The position numbers were made by a program, and so were the translations under genes. This document shows, piece after piece, positions 40,361-47,335 of a DNA stretch of 64,000 nucleotides. Location: the NCBI GenBank assembly GCA_021774335.1, contig JAJFJD010000008.1, positions 1 through 64,000 on the forward strand, in the 5' to 3' direction. Under the pieces are notes generated by a model that did no database searches, was not told the DNA's origin, and saw only the letters and a program-made list of their open reading frames with translations. Within the stretch, counting starts at the first letter, position 1. Each line of letters opens with the position of its first letter. Source of the stretch: Alphaproteobacteria bacterium (GTDB lineage Bacteria > Pseudomonadota > Alphaproteobacteria > UBA8366).

Positions 40361-41359
40361 TCATCCGCAAAGGGGTTCGGCGACGGTACGCGGTGTTGCC
40401 GGACGGACCGCCGGCAACACTGGCCGGGCCGCGGGCTGAATTCTCAGCAGCCGGTTTCGGTGGGCGGACGCGGAGGCGGCCTGGACGTCCAAAAGCCAGT
40501 TCGCGAAGAATTGGCGGGCAGGGTGGCGCCAGAGTCCTGTCGGCCGCTGCGTCGGGTCGTCGCCGGGAAAGGTGTTCACGGGCAGCGCGATTGCCTTTCC
40601 GTCGCTACGGTCGCGTTCGTATTCGGCGGGCAATGTCTCTGGGTCGTATTCCAGATGGTTGAACATAAGCAGCGTTTGCCGGGGCCGGTCTTCCAGAAGG
40701 GACAGGCCGGCATCGGCAGAGTCGGCGAGGACGGATATGCCGGCGTTTGGAGGAAGGTCTGCCAGACGATTCTCCGAATGGCGCGAAACCGGTGTCGGGA
40801 TCGTGCCCCCAAGGCCGTCGAACATCGGATGGTCCGGCATCCGAACTTGTTGTTCGTATACGCCGAAACGTTTTGCCGGCAGCGTGTGTTTGTCCACGCC
40901 ATGGAAATGATACAGCGCTGCCTGCGCGGCCCAGCAGATGTAATAGCGCCGCAAAGCGTTGCGTTGCGCCCAGTCGAATATTTCGGTCATTTCCCGCCAG
41001 TAGGACACCGCTTCATAGGGCAGGGTTTCGATCGGCGCGCCGGTGATAATCAGGCCGTCGAAGCGGTGTTGCCGGAGATCGCTCCACCGCTTGTAGAAGT
41101 GGTCAATATGGCTGCTCGCCGTGGTTTTCGGCCGGTGGCTGTCCGGGATGAAGAGGGTGAGGTCGACAGTATGGTCCGTATCGCCCAACCGCCGGGCAAT
41201 CTGGGTTTCCGTGGTGGATTTGCAAGGCATTAAGTTGAGAACGGCAATGCGCAACGGCGGTTGGCCGTGGCCGTTAAAATCGCCGGCGTCGATAACGTCG
41301 ATCCCCTCACGGCGCAGGGTCGCGGCCGCGGGGAGGTTATGCGGGAGGATGATTGCCAT
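40361..41359 (-). CDS. metA: Homoserine O-acyltransferase MetA, predicted acetyl-CoA type
   Basis: A 332-residue MetA-family enzyme that acylates homoserine in methionine synthesis. The catalytic triad matches the E. coli numbering exactly: Cys142 (YICWAAQAAL), His235 and Glu237 (FNHLEYD). Residue 111, in TGAPIETL, is Glu. Published work on MetA acyl specificity links Glu111 to acetyl-CoA and Gly111 to succinyl-CoA, so O-acetylhomoserine is the likely product. The neighbouring metY needs exactly that substrate. The ATG at 41359 is used. The C terminus has about 40 extra residues rich in Ala, Arg and Pro. It lies 89 bases after metY on the same strand. Confidence 0.93.
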   Translation of the reverse strand: MAIILPHNLPAAATLRREGIDVIDAGDFNGHGQPPLRIAVLNLMPCKSTTETQIARRLGDTDHTVDLTLFIPDSHRPKTTASSHIDHFYKRWSDLRQHRFDGLIITGAPIETLPYEAVSYWREMTEIFDWAQRNALRRYYICWAAQAALYHFHGVDKHTLPAKRFGVYEQQVRMPDHPMFDGLGGTIPTPVSRHSENRLADLPPNAGISVLADSADAGLSLLEDRPRQTLLMFNHLEYDPETLPAEYERDRSDGKAIALPVNTFPGDDPTQRPTGLWRHPARQFFANWLLDVQAASASAHRNRLLRIQPAARPVLPAVRPATPRTVAEPLCG

Positions 41360-41448
41360 GGCCGACGTTCCATTTTCCAATCCGGTTGGACGCTATCGAC
41401 CGGCGGACCGGGCTGGGTCGCCCGAGCCGCCGATCTCGATACATCGCG

Positions 41449-42765
41449 TTATGCGGCGAGGTCGAGTTTGCCCGCCGTTTCAAGGGCCTGGTCGAGATCC
41501 TTGAGAATGTCATCGATATGCTCGATGCCAACGGACAGCCGGACGTAGCCCTCGCTAACGCCGGTGGCGAGCTGCTCTTCCGGTGAGAGCTGGGAATGCG
41601 TGGTGGTCGCCGGATGAATGGCGAGCGACCGCGCATCGCCGATATTGGCGACGTGATAGAACATCTCCAGCGCGTCGATGAAGGCGCGCCCGGCTTCCAG
41701 CCCACCCTTGAGTTCGAAGCCGACGAGCCCGCCGTAGCCGCCGGTAAGATAGGCATCGGCGCGGCGTTTCTGTTCGGCGTCCTCCTGTGCCCCGGCGAAG
41801 ATGACCTTGGTTACCGCGGGGTGACCCTTGAGGTAGTCGGCGACCGCCTGGGCGTTGCGGCAATGCTCGCGCATACGCAGCGGTAGGGTTTCCAATCCTT
41901 GGATGAACTGGAACGCGTTGAACGGGCTCATCGCAGCACCGAGGTCGCGCAACAGCGTGACGCGCGCTTTCAGCACATAGGCGATCGGGCCGAGCGGCTT
42001 GACCGCCTCGGTCCAGACCGCGCCGTGATACGACGGGTCGGGCTGGTTCAGCATGGGAAAGCGGTCGGCGTGCTTTTCCCAGTCGAAGTTGCCGCCATCG
42101 ACGATCAATCCGCCGATCGAGGTGCCGTGCCCGCCGATATACTTCGTGGTCGAATAAACGACGACGGCAGCGCCGTGATCGAACGGCCGGCAGAGCAGGG
42201 GAGCGGCGGTGTTGTCGACGATCAGCGGTACGCCAAGCTCGCGGCCGATGTCGGCGACTTCCTTAATCGGGAAGACGGTGAGTTTGGGATTCGGCACGGT
42301 CTCAGCGAAATAGGCGCGGGTCCGGTCGTCAGTGGCGCGGCGGAAGTTCTCCGGATCGGTCGGGTCTACGAAACGGACCTCGATGCCCATGGTCTTGAAG
42401 GTGTTTTTGAATAGGTTCCAGGTGCCGCCATACAGGTCGGTGCCGGTGACGATGTTGTCGCCCGCGTGGCAGATATTCTGGATCGCGATCGCCTCGGCGG
42501 CCTGGCCCGAGCTGACGGCAAGGGCAGCCGCGCCGCCTTCGAGCGCCGCGACACGCTGCTCAAGGACATCGGTCGTCGGGTTCATGATTCGCGTATAGAC
42601 ATTGCCCAGTTCTTTGAGTGCGAACAGATTGCTCGCATGCTCGGTGCTATCGAACTGATAGGACGTCGTCTGGTAGATCGGCACGGCGACGGCGCCGGTT
42701 GCGGGATCGCTGCGGAAAGCGGCGTGAAGGGCGAGTGTCTCGGGGTTCGTCGTTTCAATGGTCAT
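41449..42765 (-). CDS. metY: O-acetylhomoserine sulfhydrylase (PLP enzyme)
   Basis: A 438-residue enzyme of the Cys/Met gamma-synthase family, which makes homocysteine from O-acetylhomoserine and sulfide. The PLP lysine is Lys208 in VVYSTTKYIGGHG; Tyr-rich YTRIMNPT and SSGQAAEAIA bind the cofactor phosphate. The length and IGDARSLAIHPATTTHSQL at the C-terminal part fit MetY better than cystathionine gamma-synthase. The ATG at 42765 has AGGAG upstream. The reading frame stays open 104 more codons, but that stretch has no family similarity. The leader upstream holds a short ORF and a strong hairpin. Confidence 0.94.
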   Translation of the reverse strand: MTIETTNPETLALHAAFRSDPATGAVAVPIYQTTSYQFDSTEHASNLFALKELGNVYTRIMNPTTDVLEQRVAALEGGAAALAVSSGQAAEAIAIQNICHAGDNIVTGTDLYGGTWNLFKNTFKTMGIEVRFVDPTDPENFRRATDDRTRAYFAETVPNPKLTVFPIKEVADIGRELGVPLIVDNTAAPLLCRPFDHGAAVVVYSTTKYIGGHGTSIGGLIVDGGNFDWEKHADRFPMLNQPDPSYHGAVWTEAVKPLGPIAYVLKARVTLLRDLGAAMSPFNAFQFIQGLETLPLRMREHCRNAQAVADYLKGHPAVTKVIFAGAQEDAEQKRRADAYLTGGYGGLVGFELKGGLEAGRAFIDALEMFYHVANIGDARSLAIHPATTTHSQLSPEEQLATGVSEGYVRLSVGIEHIDDILKDLDQALETAGKLDLAA

Positions 42766-42797
42766 GGGAGGTCTCCTAGATATTGGGGTTAGGTTGA

Positions 42798-42941
42798 TCA
42801 GCGCGTAGCGGCGGTTGCGGCGCGGTGGCGCGGAGCATTCGGTTTCAAGGAACTGAGCGGAAGAACCGCTGCCAATCGCGGGTCGGCGTTGGCATCGGAG
42901 ACAATGATCGTATTGAACGTCTTGATATCCGGACGGGCCAT
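42798..42941 (-). CDS. 47-codon leader ORF upstream of metY
   Basis: A short open frame (N terminus MARPDIKTFNTIIVSDANAD) with a strong GAGGGAAG ribosome site five bases before its ATG. It ends 32 bases before metY. It contains only the initiator Met and no Cys, so it is not a simple methionine- or cysteine-codon attenuator. The middle (LAAVLPLSSLKPN) faintly recalls the start of ParB-like proteins, so a degraded gene remnant is another reading. The strong ribosome site is seen; translation and function are inferred. Confidence 0.45.
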   Translation of the reverse strand: MARPDIKTFNTIIVSDANADPRLAAVLPLSSLKPNAPRHRAATAATR

Positions 42942-42984
42942 GTTTCTTCCCTCGACGTGTTCGTGACGGCTTTTCTGTATGGCG

Positions 42985-43012
42985 CTTCTTCGCCCTGGCT
43001 AGGGCGAAGAAG
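42985..43012 (-). other. 12-bp perfect hairpin in the metY leader
   Basis: CTTCTTCGCCCT (42985-42996) and AGGGCGAAGAAG (43001-43012) form a perfect 12-bp stem with a 4-base loop. It lies 43 bases upstream of the 47-codon ORF. No T-run follows on either strand. A second, weaker hairpin (GGTTTTG/CAAAACC, 43063-43081) lies further upstream. Together they suggest a structured metY leader. Confidence 0.6.
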
Positions 43013-43195
43013 ACAGCGTCCTTTCTAGAGGGCGTTTGTTTCTCGCGAATTTCGCAATTCCGGGTTTTGTGTTTCAAAACCGTTTCAGTGCGATTTTTCT
43101 AAGGGCGGCAGAAAAGCCCGGAAAAGTGGGGTTTTCTCCGAAAAAGAAGCCCGTCCGCGTGTGGGTGGTAAGAGAAATTTGGAAAAATTAACGAT

Positions 43196-43211
43196 TGTGA
43201 CCGGGGTCACT
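43196..43211 (+). promoter_or_regulatory. CRP-like palindrome, copy 1
   Basis: TGTGA-CCGGGG-TCACT fits the CRP/FNR-family consensus TGTGA-N6-TCACA except the last base. It is followed after 22 bases by TAGTAT (43233-43238), a possible -10 element. With a start near 43245, the palindrome centre is at about -41.5, the usual class II activator position. Confidence 0.6.
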
Positions 43212-43244
43212 GCTGGCTGGATGCGGCAAGCGTAGTATTGGGGT

Positions 43245-43308
43245 GTTGAAGTTACATAAGAGGCCGCGCACCCATAGCCCCTCCCATTTGCGCGGCCTCT
43301 TTCTATTT
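43245..43308 (+). ncRNA. Predicted small RNA, copy 1 of a tandem pair
   Basis: A predicted transcript of about 64 nt. It ends in a perfect 13-bp hairpin (AAGAGGCCGCGCA at 43258-43270, TGCGCGGCCTCTT at 43289-43301) followed by a T-rich tail. The 18-base loop contains GCCCCTCCC, complementary to Shine-Dalgarno sequences, as in several C-rich-loop sRNAs of alphaproteobacteria. No coding gene precedes it on this strand, so the hairpin is not simply an operon terminator. The start point is inferred from the -10-like hexamer. Hairpin and repeat are visible directly; transcription is not proven. Confidence 0.55.
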
Positions 43309-43403
43309 CCCCACATCATTGCGACTGTTTTTGAAGTGTGCAGCCAAACGGCGCGCACTGTCGTCTGGCGTTGATTGGGCGGTGACGGAAGCGATGCAAA
43401 TTC

Positions 43404-43419
43404 TGTGACCCGGGTCACT
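43404..43419 (+). promoter_or_regulatory. CRP-like palindrome, copy 2
   Basis: TGTGA-CCCGGG-TCACT; the central 14 bases are a perfect palindrome. TAGGAT (43441-43446) follows after 22 bases, exactly the spacing of copy 1. Confidence 0.62.
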
Positions 43420-43452
43420 GAGCGGTACGGCGTCACACGGTAGGATGTCTGC

Positions 43453-43514
43453 ACAAGTTCGACGAATTAGGCCGCGCACCCATTGCCCCTCCCACTGCGC
43501 GGCCTATTTCTTTT
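43453..43514 (+). ncRNA. Predicted small RNA, copy 2 of a tandem pair
   Basis: A predicted transcript of about 62 nt, homologous to the copy 208 bases upstream. It has an 11-bp hairpin (TAGGCCGCGCA at 43468-43478, TGCGCGGCCTA at 43496-43506), a 17-base loop with GCCCCTCCC and a T-rich tail (TTTCTTTT). The stem core and loop are almost identical in the two copies, the stem ends change by compensating bases, and the sequence between palindrome and hairpin has diverged. This pattern fits selection on structure and loop. It lies 82 bases before a hypothetical gene, from which it is separated by its terminator. Confidence 0.55.
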
Positions 43515-43596
43515 CGGATTTCGGCATCAAGACCGGCCAATAGGCGTAAGGTAAGAAGAGCGGGTCACGCTAAGCTGACAGGAGGGTAACGTCGCC

Positions 43597-43908
43597 ATGA
43601 GCACTTCAGATCTAACCATCGCCTTCAGCGAAGGACATGTGGAACCCCTCGGCAAATATGGGTTCGACTTGGACCTGTCCGGGCAAAGCGGTTGCGACGT
43701 GATCGAACACCTTCTGTTTCTCGTGCAATCGCTGGAACATCCGTATCAGATCATCGCCGGTGGCGATCCGGTCCAACCGACCGAATTGAGCCGTGACTAC
43801 AGTCGGCTCACAGTCTGGACCAACGATCAGAACAACGCCGGCTTCCTGTTGCTGATGTCGGAATTGGGCGTTGAAATCCAGCGGCCCGATGGCGATGCGA
43901 GTGCTTGA
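43597..43908 (+). CDS. Hypothetical protein of 103 residues
   Basis: A short soluble protein with acidic composition, beginning MSTSDLTIAFSEGHVEP and containing SGCDVIEHLLFLVQSLEHPYQI and LLLMSELGVEIQRP. GGAGGG lies upstream of the ATG. No family is recognised, and no signal peptide or membrane helix is seen. It directly follows the tandem sRNA region and precedes the amidohydrolase gene by 151 bases. The codon pattern matches neighbouring real genes. Confidence 0.65.
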   Translation: MSTSDLTIAFSEGHVEPLGKYGFDLDLSGQSGCDVIEHLLFLVQSLEHPYQIIAGGDPVQPTELSRDYSRLTVWTNDQNNAGFLLLMSELGVEIQRPDGDASA

Positions 43909-44059
43909 GCACTCTGGTACCGAAACTCCCGTTTAACGAAATTTTGCGAACACTTTCCCAACCGGGAGCTGATTGCGCCGCGGACGCCAAAAGCGATAAT
44001 CCCGTAGGCACCTATTCTGTGCCGCATTCACATAATTCATTTGAGTGAAGGGATTTTCG

Positions 44060-45298
44060 ATGGCGCTCGACCTAATTCTGAGAAATGCGCACATCGCTGA
44101 TGCCGCCGGCGAACTATCACCGTGCGACATCGGTGTGAAGGATGGCGAGATTGTCGAAATCGCAAAATCGATTTCGAGCGATGCCGAGATCTTGGACGCC
44201 CAGGGCGGTTTCGTGTCCGCGGGATTGATCGAGACGCATATCCATCTCGATAAATCGCGCATAACGGATCGCTGTTCGCCATCACCCAACCGCGGCGTGG
44301 ACCACATGGTGCGCGTGGCCGCCGTAAAGTCCGAATTTACCGTCGAGGATGTCTATGCGCGCGCCCGGCAGACGCTGGAACATTGTATCGCCAACGGCAC
44401 GATGCACATGCGCACCCATGTCGAGGTGGATCCCAACGTGGGACTGCGTGGTTTCGAGGCGTTGCAGCAGTTGGCGGAGGATTACCGCTGGGCTATCGAT
44501 CTGGAACTTTGCGCCTTTGCGCAGGAGGGCTGGACCAACGTTCCGGAGGCGGACGCCAATGTCGAAGAATGTTTAAAGCAGGGCGCGACGGTTGTCGGCG
44601 GCGCGCCTGGCTACGACCCCGATCATGCCGGGCAGATCAATCGCATTTTCGATCTCGCGCGCGAGTATGACGTGGACGTGGATATTCACCTGGACGTCGG
44701 CTACACGACCGACGACATGGATATTCATCTGGTTTGCGATTTGGCGGACAAATACGGCTGGGGCGGCCGGACCGCCGTGGGACATGGTGCCAAATATTCC
44801 TGCCTGCCGCCCGACGAGTTGCGCACGTTGGGGCAGCGTCTCGCCAATGCCGGGGTCTCGGTCACGGTGTTGCCCGCTACAGACCTCTTCGTCACGGGAC
44901 GTCACCAGGACCATAGCGTCATGCGCGGCGTCGCCGACGCCAACGCGCTGATGCAATGCGGCGCGAATTGTTCGCTGTCGAGCAACAACATCCTGAACCC
45001 GTTCACGCCCTTCGGCGATGGCTCGCTGACCCGTATGGCCAACCTCTATGCGAATGTCACACAGCGCGGCGCCGACGAGGAATTGGTAGAGTGTTTCGAA
45101 ATGCTCACGCGGCGGCCCGCCCGCATATTGCGGCGCGACGACTACGGCATTGTCGTCGGCAATCCGGCCGATCTGGTCGTGTGGAACGCCAAGTCGCCGA
45201 TTGAAGCGGTCGCGACGGTCGCCCGGCCGCTGCATGGTTTTAAACGGGGTCGCCGGACCTTTACCCAGACGCTGCCCGAGCTTCATCCGCCGGTGTAG
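44060..45298 (+). CDS. Amidohydrolase family protein, cytosine deaminase-like with altered active site
   Basis: A 412-residue amidohydrolase-superfamily TIM barrel. Metal ligands His60 and His62 (ETHIHLDKS), His210 (DIHLDVG) and His242 (GHGAKYS) match cytosine deaminase. Two catalytic positions differ by eye: the acid equivalent to CodA Glu217 is Val213, and the Asp equivalent to Asp313 falls in LSSNNILNPF, where it is Asn. It is thus unlikely to deaminate cytosine and may hydrolyse another cyclic amide or be non-catalytic. The ATG at 44060 has AAGGGA six bases upstream. It converges on the TAXI-TRAP transporter genes, which may import its substrate. Confidence 0.82.
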   Translation: MALDLILRNAHIADAAGELSPCDIGVKDGEIVEIAKSISSDAEILDAQGGFVSAGLIETHIHLDKSRITDRCSPSPNRGVDHMVRVAAVKSEFTVEDVYARARQTLEHCIANGTMHMRTHVEVDPNVGLRGFEALQQLAEDYRWAIDLELCAFAQEGWTNVPEADANVEECLKQGATVVGGAPGYDPDHAGQINRIFDLAREYDVDVDIHLDVGYTTDDMDIHLVCDLADKYGWGGRTAVGHGAKYSCLPPDELRTLGQRLANAGVSVTVLPATDLFVTGRHQDHSVMRGVADANALMQCGANCSLSSNNILNPFTPFGDGSLTRMANLYANVTQRGADEELVECFEMLTRRPARILRRDDYGIVVGNPADLVVWNAKSPIEAVATVARPLHGFKRGRRTFTQTLPELHPPV

Positions 45299-45304
45299 AA
45301 CCCG

Positions 45305-47254
45305 TCAGGCGGGGGCGCCGGCCATCTCCTGCTTGCGCCGTCGCAGCAGCCAATACGCAATGAACAACGCCACCGGTGCGCAGGCCGCCGTCGCGATGCG
45401 CAAATCCGGGTGGAACAGGATCACCATGGCGAAGGCGCCGAGGAGGACGCGGGCCGCAACGTCGACATTTCGATTGTCGCTGAACCGGGCCTGCAGACTG
45501 AAGGTCGCGCCGGCCGTCGCCGCCATTACCAACGCCATCATGAGGAATTGCGTCAGTCCCGGTTCGAGGACCAGACCGGGGCGTGTGAAGACCGCCACCA
45601 TCAGGATGAACAAGGCGACGCAAAGCTGAATTGCCCGCCACAGCGTCTTGAAGAAAGACGCGTCCGCGATCTTTGATGTGACCGCGGCGACCACGGATGT
45701 CGGGGGCGTCAGCTCACCCCAAACCGCGAGGAAGAAGGCGAAGAAATGCACCGACCATGCATGCGCGCCCGCCTGGATCATATGTGGCGCGATCACCAGG
45801 GCGGTCAGGATATAGGTCGGGGCGGGCGGCAATCCCATGCCGAGCAGGGCGCCGAAGAAGAAGGCCATGATCGCCATAGAGGCGAAATTCACCGACGCTG
45901 CTTCGACAAGAATGAACCCGACCTTCGTCGGGACACCGGTATTGACCAGCGCCGCGGTCAGGATCGACAGCGTTGCGAGCAGGAGGGTGAGGTCCGCCGT
46001 CATCGATGCGAAATTGTCGATGAAGCGTGCCAAGGGCCTGCCGATTTCGCGCAGACTGGTGCCGCCCGGCGCGAGCAGGCTCGTGACCAGGTGGCGCAGA
46101 AACAGCGTGGAGGCGATCGCGACGAAGATATAGAGAGCGGCGAATAACGGCGGGAGATGCAGCGCCGCCATCATGACGATGAGTCCGCCCACAACGCCGA
46201 CGAAGGCGCCAACATTGATCCAGTCGGCCAATTTCATCGTCTCGATCGCCGGTACCTTTTTGACGCCGCCGTGGCGTGCCGAGATCAGATACACGCCGAG
46301 TGAGACGCCGGCGAAATAGATCAGCGCCGGTGCATAGCCACGCGCGACCACGTCGAAATAGCTGCGGTCCAGAAAATCCGCCATGAGAAAGGCGGAGATG
46401 CCCATGATCGGCGGCATGAGCTGTCCGCCAAGCGAGGAGGCGGTTTCGATGGCCGCTGCGTCAGCTCGCGCCATGCCGGCCTTGATCAATGCCGGGATCG
46501 TGGCCGAGCCTGTGGTCACGGCATTGGCGGCACCACTGCCGCTGACTGCGGCCACGCCGAACGACCCGACGACGGCGGTCTGCGGCAGCGCGTTGGGCGA
46601 CTTCGCAGCGATCTGCGAGGAACCGCGCAATATGGAATCGATACAGCCGAACGACCGAAGCGTCGCGAGAACCAATACGAAGGACCCGATAAGGGTGAGC
46701 GCGAGTTGCGGCAGGTCGGAGAAGACACCGGTGGTGTCCTCGAGGCTCGTCATGGTGAGCACGCGGGTCCAGTCGAGGCCGGGATGATAGAACATGCCCG
46801 GCACGACGAAGCCGTACATCGCGTAAAGCATCAGGAAGATGTTGAGTACGAACAACACGAAGTAGCGTTTGCGCGCATATTCCATCACCAGTAGGACCAT
46901 CAGGCCGCCCAAGACCATGTCCAACGGGTCCCAGAACCCGGCGCGGACGGTGCCCAGTTCCTCAAACTCCACATACATGTAGATCGAGACGACCACGCAG
47001 ATCGCAATGTAAACGGCGGCGATCGCGAGGTTCACCGCTGCGCTGAGGCTCGGATAGAAGTCGTTCTTACGGAGCGAGTCGAGCGTAAAGAGGATAAACG
47101 TGACCGGCACCATCGTGAACGCCAGAAGCGTCGGACCGCCGTTTGTCGTTAGATAGTATTGAAAGAGATAGACGAAGAAGCCGACGGCAACGACGAAAAA
47201 CGCAGCTTCCGCGACCGCGAAAACCGATGACCGGGATTCGGGATTTTCGGACAT
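45305..47254 (-). CDS. TRAP transporter fused permease (DctQM, TAXI type)
   Basis: A 649-residue fused TRAP permease combining the small DctQ-like and large DctM-like subunits, about 16 or more hydrophobic helices. The M-domain shows GSGAANAVTTGSATIPALIKAG and SLGGQLMPPIMG, both characteristic, and LGMGLPPAPTYILTALVIAP. It should use a sodium or proton gradient to import the ligand captured by the TAXI protein encoded 81 bases upstream. The ligand is unknown; fused TAXI permeases carry dicarboxylates, glutamate or other acids. Confidence 0.94.
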   Translation of the reverse strand: MSENPESRSSVFAVAEAAFFVVAVGFFVYLFQYYLTTNGGPTLLAFTMVPVTFILFTLDSLRKNDFYPSLSAAVNLAIAAVYIAICVVVSIYMYVEFEELGTVRAGFWDPLDMVLGGLMVLLVMEYARKRYFVLFVLNIFLMLYAMYGFVVPGMFYHPGLDWTRVLTMTSLEDTTGVFSDLPQLALTLIGSFVLVLATLRSFGCIDSILRGSSQIAAKSPNALPQTAVVGSFGVAAVSGSGAANAVTTGSATIPALIKAGMARADAAAIETASSLGGQLMPPIMGISAFLMADFLDRSYFDVVARGYAPALIYFAGVSLGVYLISARHGGVKKVPAIETMKLADWINVGAFVGVVGGLIVMMAALHLPPLFAALYIFVAIASTLFLRHLVTSLLAPGGTSLREIGRPLARFIDNFASMTADLTLLLATLSILTAALVNTGVPTKVGFILVEAASVNFASMAIMAFFFGALLGMGLPPAPTYILTALVIAPHMIQAGAHAWSVHFFAFFLAVWGELTPPTSVVAAVTSKIADASFFKTLWRAIQLCVALFILMVAVFTRPGLVLEPGLTQFLMMALVMAATAGATFSLQARFSDNRNVDVAARVLLGAFAMVILFHPDLRIATAACAPVALFIAYWLLRRRKQEMAGAPA

Positions 47255-47270
47255 TGATGGATTATGCCTT

Positions 47271-47311
47271 AAAAAGCGGTAGGGCGGCGGTTCGTAAACG
47301 CGCCGCCGCCC
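47271..47311 (-). terminator. Hairpin between TAXI binding-protein and permease genes
   Basis: Arms 47303-47311 and 47282-47290 form a perfect 9-bp GC stem with a 12-base loop; five T residues follow on the minus strand after a 6-base gap. It is a likely partial terminator that lets the binding protein be made in excess over the permease. Confidence 0.6.
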
Positions 47312-47335
47312 TTGCCGGATCAGGTAGGGTCAATG

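Noticed and set aside
42766..43077. A 104-codon N-terminal extension of metY
   Set aside because: The family N terminus begins at 42765, which has its own AGGAG site; the extension is Arg/Lys-rich and overlaps the leader hairpin.
42766..43140. SAM-II riboswitch upstream of metY
   Set aside because: I looked for the GCTAAA core and the paired GTGAT/CCAC elements on the coding strand and found none. Other, less familiar SAM classes cannot be excluded without a covariance search.
43258..43506. CRISPR repeats
   Set aside because: There are only two copies with 200-bp spacing, with conserved flanking promoter-like elements and no cas genes.
43258..43514. The twin hairpins as plain transcription terminators of metY or a plus-strand gene
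   Set aside because: metY runs on the other strand away from them, and no plus-strand gene precedes either hairpin. Their T-tails point in the plus direction.
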